Assembly: GCA_024449915.1 (NCBI GenBank)
Contig: JAMZAV010001426.1
Location: 62,001-126,000, forward strand
Reading direction: 5' to 3'
DNA from: Sweltsa coloradensis
Taxonomy: Eukaryota; Arthropoda; Insecta; Plecoptera; Chloroperlidae
DNA length: 64,000 nt
Within the stretch, counting starts at the first letter, position 1. Each line of letters opens with the position of its first letter. The notes beneath the pieces are model-generated. The model did not search any database. It had not been told where the DNA came from and saw nothing but the letters and a program-made list of their open reading frames with translations. Below, piece after piece: positions 9,116-20,796 of this stretch. The position numbers and the translations under genes were made by a program.

Positions 9116-12100
9116 AATGACTATAACGATCTGAGGACCGCATAAAAGACCTCTAGCCTTGTCTGTGATTGGTTAGATTTCGAGTGATGGCAACATATTC
9201 TTAGCCAATCACCATCTTTATCGCGTAGCTGGTCGCTTTTTTCCCAAAGAATCTATATTTAACATGCAGGAAAACCTTGAGAAAGATGTTAATAAATTCG
9301 TGATTGAAATCGGTTAAGACTTTATCGATTAACATTCTACATTTTGTTTTTTTGTATTATGGGACAAATTCCTCACAGAACGAAATTCACACGATACACG
9401 AAGTTCGCATTAGAAAAAAATGCAATTATTTATTCAACTGGTGACCTTCCTTCCAGAAACCAGTAATTGTTTTACCTCGAATGTTGTTGTCTTAACTGGT
9501 TTTTCGAATAAAAATTCGCAGGTTTAGAAAAAAACAATCCTAGTCTAACCGAACGAAACGAAGGTTATAGTTTGTGGTATGTCAACGGAACCGACTTTCA
9601 CGCAAAACAAGTTACCAGCTTAACTTTTGTGTACGTGATACAGGTGCGACCGATGTAAGACGTTTGGAATTATTAGTGGCCTTGTTTCGAGTTCTGGCTG
9701 GTACTAAAGCGTCATTAATTTTAAACTTGGTGCGATTTGTTATCTGAACTTTGATTTATCATTGTGCTTTAACGTTTATTATTCGCAATTTGATATTTTT
9801 TACATTCAAACATAATACAGAATGTTACATAGTCTGGTTAAAATTATAACTTAAATATGTATATCTATGACATTTTGTACAATATTCTTGTATTATATTA
9901 ATAAAAATCAACCACCAAAATTACTCGAGTCAAAACAATAATAACTTTCTTTGTATTAGATGCTATGTATGTTGATGTCTACATTAATACAATATCAGAT
10001 TGAGTAGGGCCTACAGTTAATTTTCTTGTAGCAAACTTGTTCGGGTACTTTGCCTCTCTTCGTATGTCATAAATAACATTAGAAACAAATCTAGATATTC
10101 TTATTTTGACTGTGGAAAACCTTTGCAAAGACTCAGTCAGGCTTGCCGGTGACGAGTATCGAACCCTCGACTTCCTCCAGAGTATCTCGGTAATACAGAG
10201 AATAATATTTTATCTTGCTCCGTCTATAGACACACACTTGAAGTACAACGTTTCCGAATAAATTAACATAATATTATACAAATCATCGGCATCGTAGTAA
10301 TGGAAGTACTATTGACTAATACTACTACGATTTTGTGCGTGTCTTTAACCCTTTCATGAGAAAAATAGTTCCAGGGGTTAAATTTGACTTTTGACTTTGT
10401 ATGAAGACTCTTAAAAAGAAAATTAAAACTTTTTTTCATGGGTTACCCCCAAAAGGTGGAGGGAAAACATATTCCCATCGCCCACGAGAAGGTAAAAATT
10501 AACAATATTTATGTTGAAATATTCCATTTTTTTTCAAAAACCAAAAATCAACTTTTGTAAAAATTAATTAGAAAATATTTTTTTATAATTTACTTTCATC
10601 TCCCATAGAGAAATCACTCGAGTTTGATAATAATTTCGATATATACACTCGTAGACACAACACAACAACAAATAACGTCTAAATTCGTAATCATTGTTTT
10701 GGAAACTTTATTACCGACCGAAATGCCGTATCGATTTTTTTCCCGAGTTCCACTGGTAGACGTAAGCTAGCTGCACATGCTAACGGTGGGTATGATGCTT
10801 CCCGGGAACCGCGTAGCACGAAATGTCCGGTGGAAAGCATAATTCCCACGGCCCAACAATACGTACTATACAGATGCTGATGTTAAAATGTACTGATCAC
10901 AACACATCTTGCTTTAAACATCTTGAATCTTGAATAATTTCATATTTACGCTATCTCAAAACTTATTTGTCTGATAAATATTATTTAATCGATAATCAAC
11001 GAACAAAAAATGGATGTATTTTGCTCCCTTACAAGCTAAATGTTGCAATATCTTATATATAAACTGCGTACCGCACATATAACACGGTCTTATAATTTTT
11101 ACCGACGCAACTTAGAAAAAAGAATGTGAATAACAACCAGCAAATGCTCACTGACGCTGTTAGTGAAAGGAACAACTCATTAACCTAAGTCCACTCCTCT
11201 CCTAATGGGCATGCATGAAAAACTTAACCTGCTAATCGGTGGTATTCGAAGGTCAGTTTTGTAATGAAAAGTACGTAAGTGATTTATTCTGATCTCCATT
11301 CGTTTAATTCATTTTGGAATTGTATTTAGCATGAATGATTACACTGCCAAATTGGTTGTGATTAATTGTTTAATATTAATAATATTTCAAAGTGGGCTCA
11401 ACTTGACTAACTGGGTATAGAGGTGACGTAAGAATAATGGGTGGAAATAACAAAATATCGAAGAGCTGAACTATCTATATCCAACGTCGACTTGGCAATG
11501 ATTATGGAATGAAGTCTATTAAATATACCTCAGTGGTGACTACATACAAAATAAAAACTTTCAGAATTGAGGGATACAAATATTTTCTTGTACACGTTCA
11601 TTAAAATTCCGTTTTAATACATGTTTCGTGTTGCAAAAAATACTTATTCGTTTGTGCTACGAAAACGTAAAAAAATATAAAATCGTTAGCAACGAAGTAG
11701 GCCTACATGAGAATCGTACTTTGGTTAGTTAGTGTTCGTTAAAGCAAAAAGTCGTTTCTGCCGACTCGTTAAAAATGCAAATAGCTCGTAAATTATTACT
11801 TAATCTTATGACGTGGCAAGAAGTAAAGTGCATACGGCTGATAGGTTTATACTCGTTGAGCGAGAGTCTGTGTAGGTATTTAAATTAATTAAGTTGCAGT
11901 TTCTCTGTGATGATTAAAACAAGCATAGGGACCTACCTGAAATATATAATTTTGAAGCGTAGAGAAAAACTTTGAGTTATGTAAGTACATTTTTGTATAC
12001 CTGATAAGCAGTTATTATAATATATCAAACGACTACTGAGGCCATGTCGAAACTCTTTCCACTTGCAGTGACTTTAGTTTTGTATTCATTTATATTGTCA

Positions 12101-12117
12101 GTAAATAACCATGAAAA
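9116..12117. other. Gene-free AT-rich block
   Basis: No ORF, splice-flanked exon or RNA gene can be supported. The only recognised content is a worn S1 fragment at 10,108-10,184 (minus) and a loose inverted pair near 10,780-10,855. Confidence 0.5.
10108..10184 (-). repeat. S1 SINE fragment, degenerate
   Basis: GTGGAAAACCTTTGCAAAGA, then CTCAGTCAGGCTTGCCGGTG, then a TATCGAACCCTCG B-box region, parallel the minus-strand S1 consensus. Only the head half remains. Confidence 0.55.
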
Positions 12118-12355
12118 GGGGCCTCGTTGATTCTGGCGTTAATCCACGTGTGTTCGCACTGTCTATACCACTGATTGATTACTATATTTCCCATTAAAAA
12201 ATATCGATCTTTGGTTAATTATCGCTCAATCGTCGATTGCGTTGGGGCCTACAGGGTAGGCTTGGTCGCTTTGGTTTACTGCCCCACACTGAAAATCAGT
12301 TATATGACTGAGTGGGTAGACTCTAAATAAATAAATATATTTATTTATTATTTAT
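12118..12355 (+). mobile_element. SINE family S2, 5'-truncated
   Basis: It matches the body and 3' end of S2: TTGATTCTGGCGTTAATCC, GGGGCCTACAGGGTAGGCTT, CACTGAAAATCAGTTATATG and ACTGAGTGGGTAGACTCTAA, then an A/T tail (AAATAAATAAATATATTTATT). The tRNA-like head is missing. Confidence 0.8.
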
Positions 12356-13322
12356 AACCTGTCCAAAACATTAGTGTGTCAATAATAATTTATACAGATA
12401 AATTAAAAAACTTATTACAATTTTAATCAAATGTACCTAACATATAGTGCAAGGATACTAAAATTGATACATAAAACAACCAAAAGAGACAAGTTCGATT
12501 TGATTTTGTTTTTTTTTACAAAGTTTTGATTTATACTGCAACACAGTTCCTCACAATGATACTTGATATTACCAACCTTACATTTCAACATATTTGTATC
12601 CGAAATAACTTGTGGAACACATGGCATTAACTGTCCAGATTTCCAATCAATATTGTATCGGTAAAATTAATTAACCATTTACTAATGAATGGTCTGCAGT
12701 TAAGCACGATTACAAGGCACCTCTATGTTTCACAATGGATCATTTGCAATACACAATTAATTATCATATTGTTTTCTAGAGCCATGTTATATTCTAAATG
12801 CAACATACAATCAAATATAATTTATTATCTGCACGACTTGACCAATGCTTGTTGCACATTCGTAATTATAGTCACGAACAAAACACCAACCATTGAAAGT
12901 ATCGCCACGCACGAAGTGTTAGGTTCGCTAAATTAATTTCGTGTGGGCTACACCGGCTGGATTTAGTTCGTGAAGTATTTTAATTAAACCACCTCGGTTG
13001 GATAGTTTCGATACTTGTAATGTTGCGGCCAAGTGCAACAGGTTTCGCTCCAGGTTGCAAGTAAAGTGTTTGATTGTGAGGCCGGAATTTGAAAAAAATA
13101 TGTTCGGTCAGAAACTGTTCAATTGGCTTTGATTGTGAGTAGTTTTGTGTACTGAATGTGAAAAATACATTTCATAAACGAGATTTATTTTAAAATTAAA
13201 AATATTTTGTCACTTTCATTGTTAAACCAAGCAAATTGTAGAGTGACGAAGTTTCCCACGAGAAATGTAATTATGTGCGATTAGTAATATACTGTTGCTG
13301 ATATATTATTTTAAATTCAACG
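12356..13322. other. Gene-free AT-rich block
   Basis: Short chance frames only. From about 13,190 the sequence TTGTCACTTTCATTGTTAAA resembles the region just upstream of the S1 copy at 17,277, so some of this may belong to a larger shared repeat. Confidence 0.45.
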
Positions 13323-13494
13323 GACAGTGTTGGCTTGAGCGTTAAGCGCGCGACTCAGATTCGGGAGGTCTCGGGTTCAAATCCCGACGAGACCGGAAAT
13401 CCTGACTGAAGGTTTCCGAGGTTTTCCTCAGTCGTTAATGCGAATGCAAGGGATTGAGTCTTCTTAAACAGCCCTCGGACATCCCTTCACAATT
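13323..13494 (+). mobile_element. tRNA-derived SINE, family S1, 3'-truncated
   Basis: Head GACAGTGTTGGCTTGAGC, B box GGTTCAAATCCCGACGAGAC, then the body to CATCCCTTCACAATT. The distal CACCTGAAGA...CCCACG segment is absent. Confidence 0.85.
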
Positions 13495-13674
13495 ACTGAC
13501 ATGGGTTTCGTGTATTGTCTGCTGATATGTGCATCTTGTTTTTATGTTAAACACGAGCTGTAGTATTGTCTCGTCTGGTAAAAAAATCATGTTGGCCATA
13601 CGCATGGCGACTGCTCTTTCAAAAGTTTTTGAGCTTTACAGCATTCAGGCTCGTAACTCTGATAAATTAATTCT

Positions 13675-13786
13675 CGATTTGGTTGGTCGGGAAACACTCC
13701 CGTAGGTGTAATTGTTTTTATTTACTACAATTTAGAAATTAAAAAAGTCCGCCCCGACCGGTATTTGAACCCGTGATAATAAATTT
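13675..13786. mobile_element. Fold-back element S3, left part
   Basis: CTCGATTTGGTTGGTCGGGA then AACACTCCCGTAGGTG, TTTAGAAATTAAAAAAGTCC and a tRNA B-box-like TATTTGAACCCG (inverted). The matching right arm is lost. Compare the intact copy at 39,912-40,057. Confidence 0.65.
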
Positions 13787-14049
13787 TTTATTAATAATTA
13801 ATTTTAATAATTTATATATTTCACGGCCCCTGAATCTGGAAAATTATTTGTAATTTTTTAAGTTGTGCGTAATAACGTATATTATTAATAAATCAATGAA
13901 TTGAACATAATGTATTTTTAGTTTTTTCTATTTTATTTATATTTAATCGCACAAAAATATGACACCTATCTTCATACTATTACATATCAATCTAATGTTC
14001 ACATTTCTAAGTGAACCAACTGCACGGGACTATGCTGACCAATGATTTG

Positions 14050-14100
14050 GTAAATTACACTTGTGGGACATTGCGTCCTGTTATAATGTGGCCACCAACA
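14050..14100 (+). repeat. Short dispersed repeat shared with 63.09 kb
   Basis: GTAAATTACACTTGTGGGAC ... TCCTGTTATAATGTGGCCAC is closely matched at about 63,088-63,136. Too short to classify. Confidence 0.5.
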
Positions 14101-14454
14101 AACAAATGATTGTTCGTGGTTACAACAATGTTTCGCCACCTCCCTCCCGAAACAAGTGCCAATAACGCCACTGGTGTGAATAACTAAACTAGTTTCTCGA
14201 CGTATTAGAAACAGGCCCACCTAGAACCATGCGTGGACTTGTTTAGCTCCGAAGGTGTAGCAAGCTCTTGTCTTGTACTCGTGGGAGAGACGTGAGGCGT
14301 TTTCAACTGTTTATTCATTCTCTATCACGACCAAAACCAGTCTCGGTTTTATTTTGGGCCCAGTTCACCTTGAGTCGTTGTGTTGGCCTATCTGGTTGGC
14401 GGAGAAAACTTTGCAAGGAATGTCAAATTTATTTGGATTTTTTTTTAAATTCTC

Positions 14455-14635
14455 GTGGTAAACTTGCCCAGAGTGCAATGCATGCCCCTCTTCAGTTATC
14501 TAACTAAATATTTTGGAATTTGGTCAATTGTGAAAGGATGTCCTAGGGCTATTTAAGAGGACTCATTCCCTTGCATTCGCATTAACGACTGAAGAAAACC
14601 TCGGACAACTTTCAGTCAGGATTGCTGGTGTCGGG
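14455..14635 (-). mobile_element. S1 SINE, head-truncated
   Basis: It contains the S1 tail (GTGGTAAACTTGCCCAGAGT), the GGACTCATTCCCTTGCATTC body and CTTTCAGTCAGGATTGCTGG. It stops before the B box. Confidence 0.75.
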
Positions 14636-17276
14636 TTTTCTCTGTCGGTTATCTTATTGTAGCAGGAAACTTTGCAAGAAATGTTATATTTCTTTGGAAA
14701 TAATTAAACCTTGGAATGGGAAAATTGTGGATTAATTTGAAGCAAACTGTACTAGAACCGGCCGGATTTCTTAATTAAAAGTGAACTGTCTACGGGAGTT
14801 ATAGGCAAATTCTTGTTTGCATAGCTGATGAACTGCGTCATATTTGTCTGAAAATTGGCACTGTTTAGATTTTAGCAGAACAAGAGGTCTCCACAAAATT
14901 AATTAGTAATTTTCTAAATCTGTAAAGGCCAAACACAATAATTTTGTGGATATAACACCTTACCCTTCCTACTATTACAAACTCTATTTAAGCAACGCTC
15001 ACTATTTTTGTTCATAAATTCACAATATACCCCACAATATAGCGACCAAAACAAAATGCATACCTTTAACACAACATCTCTGCTTTATGTCATAAAACAA
15101 TTCAAGATAAATCAACATAAAAAATTAGTTTAAAATAAGCTAAAATGAAAATGAATGAAGAAAATTTGTAAAACTTTTGTTCAGGATTACCGGTAGTGGG
15201 TCAAATTTGAGAGAATTTCACATAAATTCTAACCACATTTTAAATTCAATTTTCCGGTCACCCCCCCCCAAAAAAAAATAAAATAAAAAATGGAACATCC
15301 GATATTGTTTCAAAAAAAATCATATGGCGCAATCAGAAAACATAAAATCAAGATCATAATTAATAATCAAAATATTTTTTTTTCTGAATATTACGAGATT
15401 TTCACCTTATTTTTTACTTATAGTAACCTAAATCCTGAGTCTATAGTTCCACAGCATAGATATGCATTATGTCTGAGTGTCTGACTTTTCTACCATACGT
15501 GACTTAATTCCAGTTGCACAAATAACCGGTTTGCGGTATAGCCTGAACACATTTTGTCTCTTCTGTGAACGGGACCTGGCCACAGAAAGCAGTTTAGGTG
15601 CGCCGAGCGCGCATGCTCGTTTTGAACAATATGATGTCATTTAGATTTTTTAGATTATAGGAGAGAATAGTTATTGTTTCACTAAAGACTATACTAGACC
15701 GATATATAAGTAGTATAAGTTTGATATCTCTTGAAAATGGGAAAGAGGGAAAGATTGATTGATTTAGGTCTTTATTTCAAGGCGGTTAAATCTTATCTTC
15801 CAACCAACCTTTAGTGTGGTATACATTACATTACATTTTGTATGGTGTTGATAACATTACAGGCCTAATACAAATTATTGATAATTAATTATAAACATAA
15901 AGTAATTGGCCTGATGAAAATCACAGATTCCGTTAATTAATCGAAAACATAAGCATTAGAAAGATAGAAATAAATAAATAGATAGATAAATCGTCTTTAT
16001 TTTCCAGACGGGATTAAGGCCAGCTATAGGCCTTTCTTCCGGGGAGAGAGAGAGATAGGGGGGGGTCGAAACACAATACCAACCCCTCCTTAAAAATACT
16101 TTGCATGAATCGAATGTTTGTTTAATTATATTTGCTATTGTGGACTCTATAAGATTGCAAAACATACTTATAAACAGGTGGATAAACACAAAGTTTTACA
16201 AAACACATACACACATAAGAAACAACCTTATTCGCGATGCTGTTTTAATTTTTTATGTATGAATCGTGTCCTTGTAAATTGTTAAATCACTGTATGTAAT
16301 AGCAGAACAAAACGAGCAATTATTTAGGGATTAAGAGACTAAACGGACCAACAAAACCAAATTGCGAACTGAGTATACGCGCAACAGCAGGTACAACTCG
16401 TTATCAACGTCGCAACGAAACCTTCTTTAAAGTACCACGCTGTACTTGGTTATTTATTATGAGATTAAGCATAACATAGGCCTAAGTCATCGCATATAAA
16501 CCGTGATTGTCAAAAAATACAAGGTCAATTTAATTCAAAATAGATTAATGTTCATTATGTTTGTTAGAACATTTTAGATTGCACTACCTTAGGATAAGTG
16601 ACTTCACACAACCGATAATAACATTGATTTGGTAATGTTATTGAGATATTTAATTAGGCCTACAAGTATAATAGATATAAACATTTTTAATTAATTAATT
16701 TTAAGATTAAATACCAAATAGTTAAGCACCTTAGATTAACAGTAATTTAAACCAATGCGATTACTATATTTTTTGTTAGTCACTCACTTTTTAAATATTA
16801 TATTCTAATGATGCATTACACTCGTCTTGTTTTAGCTACTAGTGCATACAAAACCCAAAGATATTAGTGATATTGCCATTGAAGGCAATTAGATTCATTT
16901 CTTTTCAAAAGTATGCTACATTACTAGACCGCTTCGCAAACACAAAATGCATTGCTGTTGGTAATTTTTAATGTTGGATTGTTATGTCGATGTTAAAATT
17001 ATTGTATTATAGTGAACAGTATTAATTAATAGTAAGTTACTAGTTACAATAGCTATTAATATGAACCGACAGTGTTGGCTACACGGACACAGAAAAACGG
17101 ACCAGTGTAGATATTCGCTTACACTAGTGTAAAGTGTAACACTAAAGGTACACAAACGAACGAACCTTTAATTTGATATATATTTAGTCACTTTCATTGT
17201 TAAACCATGGTTAAACCAAACAAATCATTGCATTAATAAGCATCTGTATTCATTTTGAACCCACATTTAAAACAAC
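14636..17276. other. Gene-free block with LINE-tail fragment
   Basis: No supported gene. Low-complexity C8/A9 near 15,262-15,279. At 15,960-16,070 (minus) a LINE- or SINE-like 3' end reads CCGGAAGAAAGGCCTATAGC ... AATAAAGACGATTTATCTAT, ending in GATA/AAAT repeats. A 20-bp F-like terminus (CTAGACCGCTTCGCAAAC) lies at 16,924-16,941. Confidence 0.5.
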
Positions 17277-17526
17277 CGATAGTGTTGGTTCGAGCGAGCG
17301 GAGACTCTGATTCGGGAGGTCCCGGGTTCAAATCCCGACGAGACCGGCAATCCTGACTGAAGGTTTTCCGAGGTTTTACTCGGTCGTTAGTGCGAATGCA
17401 AGGGATTGAGTCCTCTTAAACAGCCCTCGGACATCCCTTCACAATTTCCTATCCGCACATACCTAGTTCACCTGAAGAGGGGCTACTTGCACCCTATAAC
17501 AGGTTTCCCACGATAATTTTTTTTAA
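17277..17526 (+). mobile_element. tRNA-derived SINE, family S1, near full length
   Basis: Head TAGTGTTGGTTCGAGCGAGC, B box GGTTCAAATCCCGACGAGAC, the complete body, then CACCTGAAGAGGGGC, GCACCCTATAACAGGTTTCC and CACGATAATTTTTTTT. It serves as a reference copy for the family's 3' end. Confidence 0.88.
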
Positions 17527-18529
17527 ATTCTTAATAAAATGTTTATCTTGTATTGATTGCTATGCATCTAAATCAAAAGCGTATGATAAAAATTGTTAAA
17601 ACTTTTATTAGTCAACAAATTACAATAAAGGGCACCTACAATTCAAATTATAGCTGTTGTAGTTTGTGCTTAAACACGAGTGAATGGCAGCTGGTTATAT
17701 AACTGACAAAACACACTTGTATATCAAGTGATACCATCATGCCTCAACCAACACCGTAAAAACTCATACAAAACAAGTTCGCAGTGAATAAATAAATACA
17801 GCATTAGAAAACTACTTTGATGCATGGAGATTTTAATTTGGGTTTATTGCACATAAAAGTAATTTATAAAAAGTATTTGAAAACTGATTACAATTGGTAT
17901 AAATCTATTCAATTACATCGTAAACCAGGTTGCATCATTGGCGAAGAGTCGGTGTCAACCTTTCACTTGGAAACAGCAAGGTGTTGTCCTAAAAGCCGAA
18001 TCGTCGGCCCTGGTCTACCAACTGGAATAATGGACGACCAGCTTCGCCTCCCATTCAAACCCGTTCTCATAAGCGTATGCAAGTGTTACGTCATTTCTCG
18101 TGCACCACTCGTATTATCTTTTAGTTTGACTTAATCTTGATTGAAACGTATATTGGTTGACTTTCATATGTCATAATTTATCATTATTTGTCTGTAAAAA
18201 AAGTGATTTCAAATTGAATTACTCCGAAGTTTTAATCAAATATGGATATGGTTTTAAAGGCCATGTTAGAAATTTCACATTAATAAGGATCAATGAAAAG
18301 AAAAGAAAAAAGTATTTAAATGCACCTAGATCTAGATCCTTCTTTGAATGCACCTATCACATGTTAGCAAACACAATATTTGCTATTGAAATTATGTATA
18401 TTTTGTGTTACACTGTCGGTTCGGACACCACGAGCTACACTTGTTCCTACTTATTCCTAAACGCTGTATTTTAAATTAGGCCTACAATAACCACATAAGT
18501 TGATAAATAATTTAACTTAACTTATAAAT
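17527..18529. other. Gene-free block
   Basis: Two chance frames of about 105 codons (17,817 and 18,157, plus strand) have no recognisable domains. I do not call them genes. Confidence 0.4.
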
Positions 18530-18718
18530 AAACCCGGGTAGAGGAGTACTTAAAGTAGGGAGCGAATCTTACTGCTCAAAGCTTTGTTCCAGCTTTACCT
18601 TGTTGATGAGCAATGTCAACCAACAATCGCATGCTAACCAAAGATCATGTTCGGGTTTTATTGTGAGGCGTGACATAGACAGACGGACAGAAAAGTAAAG
18701 AATATTTGGGAGCTTCGC
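18530..18718 (-). repeat. G-family fragments
   Basis: GGGTAGAGGAGTACTTAAAG, TAGGGAGCGAAT at 18,535-18,566 is a G terminus. GGGTTTTATTGTGAGGCGTG, then AGACAGACGGACAGAAAAGT and GGGAGCTTCGCTTC at 18,653-18,722, is the G core and opposite end. Confidence 0.65.
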
Positions 18719-18839
18719 TTCTTCTTCTTCTTCTTCTTCTTCTTCTTCTTCTTCTTCTTCTTCTTCTTCTTCTTCTTCTTCTTCTTCTTCTTCTTCTTCT
18801 TCTTCTTCTTCTTCTTCTTCTTCTTCTTCTTCTTCTTCA
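18713..18839. repeat. (CTT)n microsatellite, about 125 bp
   Basis: About 41 uninterrupted CTT units directly continue the CTTCGCTTC end of a G-family copy, so the array probably grew from that motif. Its minus-strand poly-Lys frame is an artefact. Confidence 0.95.
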
Positions 18840-19382
18840 GCTCAAATAATGAGGTAATCAAGGATAGTTTATTAAACGAGGGAGCGTAGCGATGAGTGTC
18901 TCCATTCAACTCAAATGGCTGCTCATTGGTGAGTCTGTGGGTGTGTGTTACGTGTACGTCGAAAATCTGCCGATCGCTGAACAGTTTGCGCTAAAATTTT
19001 AAACAGACCATCCGGTTACGAGTTTACTGAGAACTGCTAACAAAATCAGTTAAATCCATTGCGATTTAAATCTACGAGAAAAAATAAATTGAAAAATAGG
19101 CCGCGAATGGGTAGGAATTATTTTTACGACAATGGTTTAGTTTTTGAAAAAAAAATATTTTGTTTGTTATTAATGTCTGGCTGTGAAATGCAGTGCCCAA
19201 AATGTATCGAATTTGCACGCTCAAGGTACCCCCAAATTCCGCTCGGAGATTGAGTAAACCTTGCAATCTTTACACGTATTTCGTACTGGCTATGTTTTCC
19301 ATAGTATTGTCAGTCACAGATGATACACTACACTGCGTTATATGCATTTCAAAACATGTTGAATAATTTTAAAAATATAATC

Positions 19383-19450
19383 CAGAAATTACAAAATCTT
19401 TCCCGACCAGGGGATTAGATTGAACCCAGGTCTCCTACATTTCGGGTATC
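19383..19450. repeat. S3-like tRNA-box fragment
   Basis: CCAGAAATTACAAAATCTTT then CCCGACCAGG, TTGAACCCAGGTCTCCTACA matches the S3 and tRNA-like region at 39,668-39,760. Confidence 0.5.
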
Positions 19451-19575
19451 TGGGAATCTTAGCCAAAACTATACTTGGAAAACACCAAAGTCGTTGTTAG
19501 ACGAGTGAGCGAGACATGTGTTGAGTACCCGGGAACATTTGCATTTTAAATTGATAATTATATTGGTATAAATAA

Positions 19576-19996
19576 CACATAACAAAAACTTGTAAAAATA
19601 CAGCCTAACCTTACACACTCAAAAGAAATGAGATCTAAAAAAGGGCCAAGCTCATCTACCCTTCCAAATTTGCGCATTCTTCATTGTTAATTCATAAACG
19701 TACAGTGTCCCGTAACAACATCCTAGAAAAGTTGGCAAAATAGAATTTGTAACTAGTATTAATTTAAACATAATAGTAGTTCATCCTAATTCTTTTTTTC
19801 TAAATAATTTAAACGTGATGGTAATGCAAATTCTACTTTGCCAAGCTTTTCAAGGATGTTGTTACGGAACACTGTACGTTTATGAATTAAGAATGCGCAA
19901 ATGTGGAAGGGTAGACGAGCTTGGCCCTTTTTTAGATCTCATTTCTTTTGAGTGTGTAAGGTTTGGCTGTATTTTTACAAGTTTTTGTTATGTGTG
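19576..19996. repeat. Long hairpin, about 175-bp arms
   Basis: Arms 19,576-19,750 and 19,822-19,996 are inverted copies with few differences (for example CAGCCTAACCTTACACACTC against GAGTGTGTAAGGTTTGGCTG). The loop is about 71 bp. The outermost 16 bp match the F family. A transcript of either strand would fold into a long double strand. Confidence 0.85.
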
Positions 19997-20345
19997 GGAT
20001 CTCATTACTTTTTCAAGTTCCATTGCAAAATTATTAGTTAAAATATTTAAAAAAAATCAAAGTTGATTTAATTTCTATGGAATTACCAATTAACAATAGG
20101 ATGTAAAATATCTAGTGGACAAAAGACTTGCTTTTTGTAAACAATGTAGGCGATCATTGTCAATATAACTATAGTTACTTGTTGATTATATTCTTGTATA
20201 AGGCTTATATTGAAACCTTTATTTGGAAGCCTTCCAGCAAACTTTTTCAACTTTTTTTTTCAAAAGGAACTACATCACTATTACCTTAATGTCCATGTAA
20301 AATATGAACGTTGTAGCCCCACCCGTTTGGTCAGAATCGCTGGGC
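19979..20345 (-). repeat. F-family repeat, partial
   Basis: AAGTTTTTGTTATGTGTGGG through ATGAACGTTGTAGCCCCACC and GTTTGGTCAGAATCG matches the middle and CTAG-side of F. The GGATGAGC end is missing. Confidence 0.75.
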
Positions 20346-20796
20346 AATTGAAACTGACGAATTAGATAGTAGCCAGTATTTTGAACATGTTTCAAGTCAT
20401 ATTTTCACCAAGAAGGAATGCTCGTACCCCAACCAAATTTGGCATGTGTTGTCGGGTACTTAAATCCCCTCGATTTTTATAGTTTTCAAGTTCACATCAC
20501 GTTTCGTGACGGTTGGGTAACACCTCGAAATCACCCCAACTCTGCTTGCTGTATAAGGTGCCAGAGTGTGTAGCGCACCGCGGCTTGGCTGCGGCGCCAT
20601 AACGGGCACCTAGATATTGTTTTTAAGTTTAGTTGGTATAAAAGCGCGTCAACTGAAAGGCCATAATGCGCCACTCTAGCCTATGATAGGCTAAGGAGGT
20701 CTAAGGTAGGGGGAATAGACGTAATGTTACCGGGTACTCAACACATGGCTCACTTACTCGTTTAACAACGACTTTGGCGTTTGCCTAGTCAATATT

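Larger units (their letters stand above)
19471..20796. mobile_element. Composite inverted-repeat unit with about 70-bp ends
   Basis: The segment 19,471-19,545 (ACTTGGAAAACACCAAAGTC...GTGTTGAGTACCCGGGAAC) recurs inverted at 20,729-20,796 (ACCGGGTACTCAACACATGG...TTTGGCGTTTGCCTAG). Inside are a 420-bp hairpin and a partial F copy. It ends CCTAG|T like F copies. No protein coding capacity. Confidence 0.65.

Noticed and set aside
18658..18909. 83-codon minus-strand frame with a long poly-Lys run
   Set aside because: Translation of the (CTT)n microsatellite.
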